A stretch of 6,347 nt of DNA from Alphaproteobacteria bacterium UBA3650 (GTDB taxonomy: Bacteria; Pseudomonadota; Alphaproteobacteria; CAAHEQ01; UBA3637). The translations under genes were made by a program, and so were the position numbers. Of this stretch, positions 1 to 4,134 are shown piece by piece. Positions within the stretch are counted from its first letter, which is position 1, and every line of letters starts with the position of its first letter. The notes under the pieces are model-generated. The model made no database searches, was not told the DNA's origin, and worked only from the letters and a program-made list of their open reading frames with translations. Location of the stretch: NCBI GenBank assembly GCA_002373815.1, contig DFKH01000076.1, positions 1 through 6,347 of the forward strand, given 5' to 3'.

Positions 1-35
1 TTTTTACCACATTTTTCATTTTTTTGCAAGGAAAA

Positions 36-287
36 TCATTCGGAAACAGAACACTCCCCCAATTCATACAAATCTTCCACACGACCTGTTGCATCAAAAA
101 AAACAAGTTCTGTACACATATTTTGACGATACGTCCACATTTCGCCTCCATGTTCATGTATCTTCGTAACCGGATCCCCTTTTAAAAGCTGAATTTCCTC
201 TGCATTTTTATCTTTAAGCGCCTGCAATTTTGTATTAACACAGCCTGTCAAGATCATCATCATAGCAATCAAAACACTATATTTCAT
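36..287 (-). CDS. small outer-membrane-type lipoprotein with SmpA/OmlA (BamE)-like pattern
   Basis: Predicted 83-residue lipoprotein. The N-terminus is a short lipoprotein signal (MKYSVLIAMMMILTGC) ending in the lipobox LTGC, so Cys16 would be lipidated. The +2 residue is Val rather than Asp, which favours outer-membrane sorting. The mature part holds a GDP turn near residues 37-39, an EMWTYRQ segment at 49-55, LVFFD at 61-65 and GRV at 68-70. This order recalls the SmpA/OmlA (BamE-like) fold and short two-cysteine lipoproteins I remember from Alphaproteobacteria. Cys58 and Cys79 could form a periplasmic disulfide. I chose the ATG at 287 because AAAGGAG lies 5 bases upstream and the lipoprotein signal starts there; an in-frame ATG at 320 would add 11 residues in front of the signal. 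The start overlaps the comEC stop as ATGA, suggesting translational coupling. A function in envelope assembly is inference only. Confidence 0.8.
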   Translation of the reverse strand: MKYSVLIAMMMILTGCVNTKLQALKDKNAEEIQLLKGDPVTKIHEHGGEMWTYRQNMCTELVFFDATGRVEDLYELGECSVSE

Positions 288-2188
288 TTTTTCTCCTTTC
301 GTTGATACTGAACACTCCATGGACGATTCGCCACATCTTTTGCAAGTTCATGGACTAAAATTGTTCTTTTTAAAAAGATTTCATAAGGGGAATAAGTTGT
401 GGGAACAAAGACCATTTTGGCGCGACACGACTCATTTTCTTTTGATAAAATAGCTAAATCAGCCCCCTCACAATGTTGACTACTCAATGCAATTTTATAA
501 TCACCAATCTGCAATATTTCAAAAGAACGAGAAACAACTTCACTTTGTCCCTGTTGATGAATAAATCGTTGAACTAGCCAATCTTTTTTATTTCCTTTAA
601 CAACAATAAACGTATTATTTTGGCGGGCCAAAATCACTTTTCCTTGTTTTAAAACGACAATATCTGGCGAATCCATAAGACAAAAACCGAACACACCCAC
701 AATTAAAATCAAAAAAAGCCCCAAAAAACGAACTTTCGATTTCATCACACACAGAAAAACGATACCCAGAGCCACAAATCCCAAACACCAGGGAGAAAAT
801 GTTGGCACAATGATTTCTGATCCCGCCCACGAAGAGACCTTTTCCGCTAAAAAAGTGACCTTGTCCAGCATAAAACCAACGCATTTCAATACAGGGCCTT
901 CCCAATGAAATGGCATTAAAACAGCACTGATAAATAACAAAGGCATAATAAAAAATGAAAACAAAACGCTAGTCAATAAATTACCGATTGCACCGTAAGG
1001 GTTAAACTGATTAAAATGATAAGCTACGAACGGTGCCAAAGCAAGCGTTACCAGTATATTTGCAATGAAACCTGTCACAACAACACGACAAAACAATCCT
1101 TTTGGCAAATGTTTTGAAACATCCTCAAACACACCAACCAACACCATAACTGCCATAAAAGAAAGCTGAAAACTGACAGACACAATCCATTCAGGACGAA
1201 TCAACAACATCCCAAAAGCGACCAAACAAAGTGTATATAAAGAAACAACTTTACGATCCGTCAACACCCCCAAAAAGACAAGAGAAATCATCATAAACGA
1301 CCTGATAGCAGGTACTTGCATCCCCGAAATCAACAAATACAACCCTGTCACCCCAAAAGCGACGACGGCCGCAATTTTTTTCGTTGGTAATCTAAGCGCT
1401 AAATAAGGAAATAGTGCCAAAAATCCGCGCACAAGAAAAAACACAAACGTGGCAAGCAACATCATATGAAAGCCAGAAACAGAAAGTACATGAGCGATTC
1501 CAGCTTTGCGATAAAGAGCATACACTTCTTTGGAAACAACGCCTTGTTCTCCTATCAACAATGGAACAGCTATTTCCCATTGACTTGGTGTTAAAGAAAG
1601 CCGTAATCGTTCCATAATAGATAGACGAATGTCATTTAATAGATTGACTTCGGCATGCTTATGTGTCAGTAATTGCAATAATTGCCCCTGTGCACTTAAT
1701 CCTTGATAAAAGAATCGCTGAGCTTGATACGTCTCAGGACCAAATAAATTCACAAGACCATAAATTTCATCTCCCTCACGCAATTTAGGTTCTTCTTTTT
1801 TAAAAGAAAGGCGCACACGCTTGGGAATAAAACGGGCTTGAGGCATTTGAACATTTTCCAATACAACCATCTGTCCCGAATGTGTTGCAAATGATTCCAC
1901 TACTTTACCAGAAATTTCCTTTTTCCATTGAGGACGTATCATAAATTCAGTATCCACAAAATATGTTCGTACTGTCGCAACTGTGACCCCAAACACAAAA
2001 AAGAAAGCTAATTTAACCCAAACTTTTCGCCTAAAATAGGTCGCACATAATAAACAGCCACTTAAAACAAGGCACATGATAATGTCTGGTTCTTTTGGCA
2101 AGCCAAAATAAAGTGCACATCCAAAAGCAAAGGCAACAAAATACCATAAAACACGAAATCGATATTCAGACCATAAATTGAAATTCAT
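284..2188 (-). CDS. comEC: ComEC/Rec2-family inner-membrane DNA transport protein, no beta-lactamase-like domain
   Basis: 634-residue polytopic membrane protein of the ComEC/Rec2 family, which forms the inner-membrane channel for single-stranded DNA during natural transformation. Residues 13-75 hold hydrophobic segments, followed by a soluble beta-rich DUF4131-type part (about 85-175) and the Competence domain (about 205-485). Family signatures visible are AHVLSVSGFHM (232-242), SGMQVPAIRSFMM (288-300), VSFQLSFMAVMVL (338-350) and FNPYGAIGNLL (394-404). A last membrane segment lies at about 488-504. The final 130 residues show no HxHxDH metal-binding motif and end in NRPWS, a degenerate tail I associate with alphaproteobacterial ComEC, so no nuclease activity is expected from this chain. 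AAAGGA at 2198-2203 supports the ATG at 2188. The gene is transcribed divergently from recX and overlaps the downstream lipoprotein by 4 bases. Real DNA uptake also needs pilus, ComEA and DprA functions, none of which is in the window. Confidence 0.95.
   Translation of the reverse strand: MNFNLWSEYRFRVLWYFVAFAFGCALYFGLPKEPDIIMCLVLSGCLLCATYFRRKVWVKLAFFFVFGVTVATVRTYFVDTEFMIRPQWKKEISGKVVESFATHSGQMVVLENVQMPQARFIPKRVRLSFKKEEPKLREGDEIYGLVNLFGPETYQAQRFFYQGLSAQGQLLQLLTHKHAEVNLLNDIRLSIMERLRLSLTPSQWEIAVPLLIGEQGVVSKEVYALYRKAGIAHVLSVSGFHMMLLATFVFFLVRGFLALFPYLALRLPTKKIAAVVAFGVTGLYLLISGMQVPAIRSFMMISLVFLGVLTDRKVVSLYTLCLVAFGMLLIRPEWIVSVSFQLSFMAVMVLVGVFEDVSKHLPKGLFCRVVVTGFIANILVTLALAPFVAYHFNQFNPYGAIGNLLTSVLFSFFIMPLLFISAVLMPFHWEGPVLKCVGFMLDKVTFLAEKVSSWAGSEIIVPTFSPWCLGFVALGIVFLCVMKSKVRFLGLFLILIVGVFGFCLMDSPDIVVLKQGKVILARQNNTFIVVKGNKKDWLVQRFIHQQGQSEVVSRSFEILQIGDYKIALSSQHCEGADLAILSKENESCRAKMVFVPTTYSPYEIFLKRTILVHELAKDVANRPWSVQYQRKEKK
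293..299 (-). promoter_or_regulatory. ribosome binding site fixing the lipoprotein start
   Basis: The minus strand reads AAAGGAG here, 5 bases before the ATG at 287. It lies inside the last codons of comEC (the Arg-Lys-Glu-Lys region), so the lipoprotein is translated from a site embedded in the comEC reading frame. It supports the ATG at 287 over the in-frame ATG at 320. Confidence 0.75.
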
Positions 2189-2217
2189 TTGCCTTTTTCC
2201 TTTGCGCTTGATATGAT
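2189..2217 (+). promoter_or_regulatory. predicted extended -10 promoter for recX and udg
   Basis: On the plus strand, -35 TTGCCT (2189-2194, 4 of 6 to TTGACA) is followed by a 17-base spacer and -10 TATGAT (2212-2217, 5 of 6). TG at 2209-2210 makes an extended -10 (TGA TATGAT), which can offset the weaker -35. The expected start is near 2224, giving a leader of about 17 bases with AAAGGA at its 5' edge. The -35 box directly abuts the comEC start codon. I see no GTTC-N7-GTTC box of the alphaproteobacterial LexA type here, so the sequence does not show SOS control. Confidence 0.6.
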
Positions 2218-2241
2218 ATAAGTAAAGGATAAAATTGTCAA
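2213..2241 (-). promoter_or_regulatory. predicted sigma70-type promoter for comEC and the lipoprotein
   Basis: On the minus strand a perfect -35 TTGACA (2241-2236) is followed by a 17-base spacer and a -10 TATCAT (2218-2213, 5 of 6 to TATAAT). The expected transcript start is near 2206, giving an untranslated leader of about 18 bases that carries the AAAGGA ribosome site (2198-2203). The -35 box overlaps the first base of the recX ATG. The -10 shares five positions with the -10 of the rightward promoter. Predicted by eye. Confidence 0.65.
2224..2229 (+). promoter_or_regulatory. ribosome binding site deciding the recX start
   Basis: AAAGGA lies 5 bases before a TTG at 2235 and 11 bases before the in-frame ATG at 2241. 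Aligned to a full AAAGGAGG, the ATG spacing would be 9 and the TTG spacing 3, so ATG is preferred. comEC across the gap uses the same AAAGGA with 9 bases to its ATG, a comparable geometry. The TTG would add only two residues (Met-Ser). Confidence 0.55.
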
Positions 2242-2714
2242 TGCAAAAACCCTTAACCGAGAAGAGATTAGAGAATATAACACTGTACTATCTGGAACGC
2301 TTTGATGCTTCCTCAGACAAAGTACGTCAAATGCTAAAACGACGCATACAAAAACAAAAGATGCAGAATATTCCTGTGGATAAAAATATCAATATTTGGA
2401 TAGAAAATGTGATTCAAAAAATGCAAAATTTAGGCTATATTAATGATGAACGCTATGCTGAAAATGTGATTCGTCGCCTGTCACAAAGCGGAAAATCAAC
2501 ACGTTTTATCCAACAAAAATTGGTGGCAGAAGGCATCTCTCCAACACTTGTGGATAATTATTTATCACCGGATGATGAACTGACTCGCGCACAAACTTTT
2601 GTCCACAAAAAACATTTAGGACATGATTATCAAAAAGATTTAGCCAAAATGGCGCGTGCTGGCTTTTCTTATGAAATTGCTCAACAAGTTTTGAAAGGGG
2701 AAGAAGATGTTTGA
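2241..2714 (+). CDS. recX: RecX-family regulatory protein (RecA modulator)
   Basis: 157-residue cytoplasmic RecX-family protein. RecX binds RecA filaments and modulates, usually inhibits, their growth and strand-exchange activity. The chain is mostly helical, with the three-helix repeats expected of the family. It opens with LTEKRLENITLYYLERFDAS (5-24), an N-terminus I associate with alphaproteobacterial RecX, followed by VRQMLKRRI (28-36). The hallmark LGYINDERYAE lies at 64-74, then RRLSQSGKSTRFIQQKL (78-94), and a last repeat with MARAGFSYEIAQQVL (137-151). Length is near the family norm. A TTG at 2235 is an alternative start. The last 8 bases overlap the glycosylase gene, so the two are probably cotranscribed and coupled. 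recA is not in the window, and recX here is paired with a repair glycosylase rather than recA. Confidence 0.93.
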   Translation: MQKPLTEKRLENITLYYLERFDASSDKVRQMLKRRIQKQKMQNIPVDKNINIWIENVIQKMQNLGYINDERYAENVIRRLSQSGKSTRFIQQKLVAEGISPTLVDNYLSPDDELTRAQTFVHKKHLGHDYQKDLAKMARAGFSYEIAQQVLKGEEDV

Positions 2715-3285
2715 AGAATTAGAAATTATTCGCAAAGAATGTGAAAACTGTCAAAAATGTGCCCTAGGAAAAACTCGCACAAAATCTGTGTTCTCAGCAG
2801 GGGTTCCAAATAATAAAATCGTGTTGATAGGGGAAGCCCCAGGTTATAACGAAGACCAGACAGGCGAACCCTTCGTGGGGCGTGCTGGACAATTGTTAGA
2901 CAAGATTTTGGAATCGGTGGGTTTTAGCCGCAAGGAAAACATTTATATTTGTAATACAATCAAGTGTCGCCCACCTGACAATCGCGATCCTTTGCCCGAA
3001 GAAAAAGCGGCTTGTCGTTCTTATTTGGACAAGCAACTGGATATTTTAAAGCCAAAAATTATTTTGTTGTGTGGCAAAGTAGCTTTGACATCTTTTCTGG
3101 ACACAAAAGAAGGCATTACCAAGTTGCGTGGTCGTTGGTTTGATGGGCCAAATGGTGCCAAAATGATGCCTATTTTTCATCCATCCTATTTACTTCGCAA
3201 TCAATCCAAAGAAAAAGGATCACCCAAATGGCTCATGTGGCAAGACATCCAAGAAATCCGTCGCATGTATGATAGTTTAAAATAA
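2707..3285 (+). CDS. udg: family 4 (iron-sulfur) uracil-DNA glycosylase
   Basis: 192-residue uracil-DNA glycosylase of family 4, which removes uracil from DNA, arising mainly by cytosine deamination, and starts base excision repair. The catalytic motif GEAPGYNEDQTGEPFVGRAG spans 42-61, with the base-binding motif HPSYLL at 158-163. Candidate 4Fe-4S ligands are Cys15 and Cys18 (CxxC), Cys87 (in KCRPPDNRDP) and Cys103, spaced as in the thermophile family 4 enzymes; Cys12 is an extra nearby cysteine. There is no N-terminal extension, so the protein is compact, like the Thermotoga and Thermus enzymes and shorter than many alphaproteobacterial versions I recall. The start ATG at 2707 has AAAGGGG (2694-2700) 6 bases upstream, inside recX. 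The gene is the second of the recX pair and converges on the ankyrin gene 5 bases away. The family is clear; substrate range beyond uracil is unknown. Confidence 0.95.
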   Translation: MFEELEIIRKECENCQKCALGKTRTKSVFSAGVPNNKIVLIGEAPGYNEDQTGEPFVGRAGQLLDKILESVGFSRKENIYICNTIKCRPPDNRDPLPEEKAACRSYLDKQLDILKPKIILLCGKVALTSFLDTKEGITKLRGRWFDGPNGAKMMPIFHPSYLLRNQSKEKGSPKWLMWQDIQEIRRMYDSLK

Positions 3286-3290
3286 AACAA

Positions 3291-4121
3291 TCAACTTCTC
3301 AAAAGAGAATGAATCCGTTTCCAAAATGTTGGTTGTACAACAGGCGCTTGTGGTTCAGGCGTTTCAGTAGCTTTGCGAGCCAAAATCTTTCGCACCTCAG
3401 GATGAAAAAAATTAGGACGGGATATCAATATCTCCCGAATGGAATGACGTCGTCCTTTTGTTTTGTCAATACTAACCCCGTTATCTAATAGCCATTGAAC
3501 AGTTTTGGGAGCATTTGGATGCTTACTGCATACGGCAGCTTCTATCGGATAAAAGATGATGCGATGAGGGATGCCCTTTCTCATTTGCCAGAAAGAGTAG
3601 GGCTGGTTCAAATCTATTCCATAATGTTTAAACATATTCAGTGCAGGAATACAAGCATCAAAACATGCCCATAAGACGGGATTCCAGCCATCTTTATTGG
3701 GGAGTATCTTCGCCCCGTGTTCCAACAGCCAACGTGTCGCCTGCAAGCGTTTGCGTTCTACAGAGGCAAGCAACGCAGTATCCCTTTTTGTACCTGTTTT
3801 TGCATTGATATCTGTTTCAAAATCTTTGTGGATATTTTCACATAATTCTTTGTCTCCTAAAGCCGCCGCATGCATTAGCGCTTCTTCGGCAAATTTTCTA
3901 CTGTAAGGAGAGGGCTTTTCCGACCAACCACCAAAAGGGAAAATAGCACATCTATAAGCTATATCTGTTTGCCACATTGCAATGGCAGCTTCCAAGCATA
4001 CCCATTTCATTGTTTCATGATATTTAGAGGGATAAAACGTATCGGGATGGGCTTCCATTATCTTTTCTACACGTCTTTTATATTCTGCCTTTCTTTCATC
4101 TGACCAATCTTTGTATGCCAT
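3291..4121 (-). CDS. ankyrin-repeat protein of unknown function
   Basis: 276-residue protein with no signal peptide or membrane segment. Residues 1-65 form a charged, helix-rich N-terminal part (WSDERKAEYKRRVEKIM) that I do not recognise. Ankyrin-like repeats follow: about 79-110 (EEALMHAAALGD), 111-144 (DTALLASVERKRLQATRWLL, ending in EHGAKI), 145-172 (GWNPVLWACFDACIPALNMF, ending in KHYGIDL) and 192-221 (PIEAAVCSKHPNAPKTVQWL, ending in LDNGVSI). An insertion of about 18 residues sits before the last. A degenerate fifth unit may cover 222-250. The tail is a Pro-rich linker (TETPEPQAPVVQP, 252-264) and a basic aromatic end, FWKRIHSLLRS. Ankyrin repeats bind proteins, but the partner cannot be read from sequence. 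GAGGG (4128-4132) lies 6 bases before the ATG at 4121. The gene starts 13 bases after ileS ends and has no evident promoter of its own, so it probably rides on the ileS transcript. A secreted effector role is possible but unsupported. Confidence 0.85.
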   Translation of the reverse strand: MAYKDWSDERKAEYKRRVEKIMEAHPDTFYPSKYHETMKWVCLEAAIAMWQTDIAYRCAIFPFGGWSEKPSPYSRKFAEEALMHAAALGDKELCENIHKDFETDINAKTGTKRDTALLASVERKRLQATRWLLEHGAKILPNKDGWNPVLWACFDACIPALNMFKHYGIDLNQPYSFWQMRKGIPHRIIFYPIEAAVCSKHPNAPKTVQWLLDNGVSIDKTKGRRHSIREILISRPNFFHPEVRKILARKATETPEPQAPVVQPTFWKRIHSLLRS

Positions 4122-4134
4122 CTGTCACCCTCTT

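Noticed and set aside
1..19. Possible start of another leftward gene: ATG at 19 on the minus strand reading MKNVVK to the window edge.
   Set aside because: Only six codons are visible and no purine-rich ribosome site precedes it; too little to call a gene.
288..320. Longer lipoprotein start at the ATG at 320 (adds MECSVSTKGEK).
   Set aside because: It would put a charged stretch before the lipoprotein signal and overlap comEC by 37 bases; the ATG at 287 has a strong ribosome site 5 bases upstream.
1414..1617. Plus-strand open frame of 67 codons.
   Set aside because: Lies fully inside comEC on the other strand; composition fits a shadow frame of a hydrophobic protein gene.
2189..2240. LexA or other repressor operator in the comEC-recX gap.
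   Set aside because: No GTTC-N7-GTTC or comparable spaced repeat; the dyad around 2215 is accounted for by the two overlapping -10 boxes.
3296..3309. Hairpin TTCTC-AAAA-GAGAA as an intrinsic terminator for the ileS-ankyrin unit.
   Set aside because: The stem is only 5 AT-rich pairs, lies inside coding sequence, and the T-rich stretch on the minus strand begins several bases after the stem.
3697..3906. Plus-strand open frame of 69 codons with a moderately hydrophobic product.
   Set aside because: Antisense to the ankyrin repeats, no family resemblance; best explained as a shadow.
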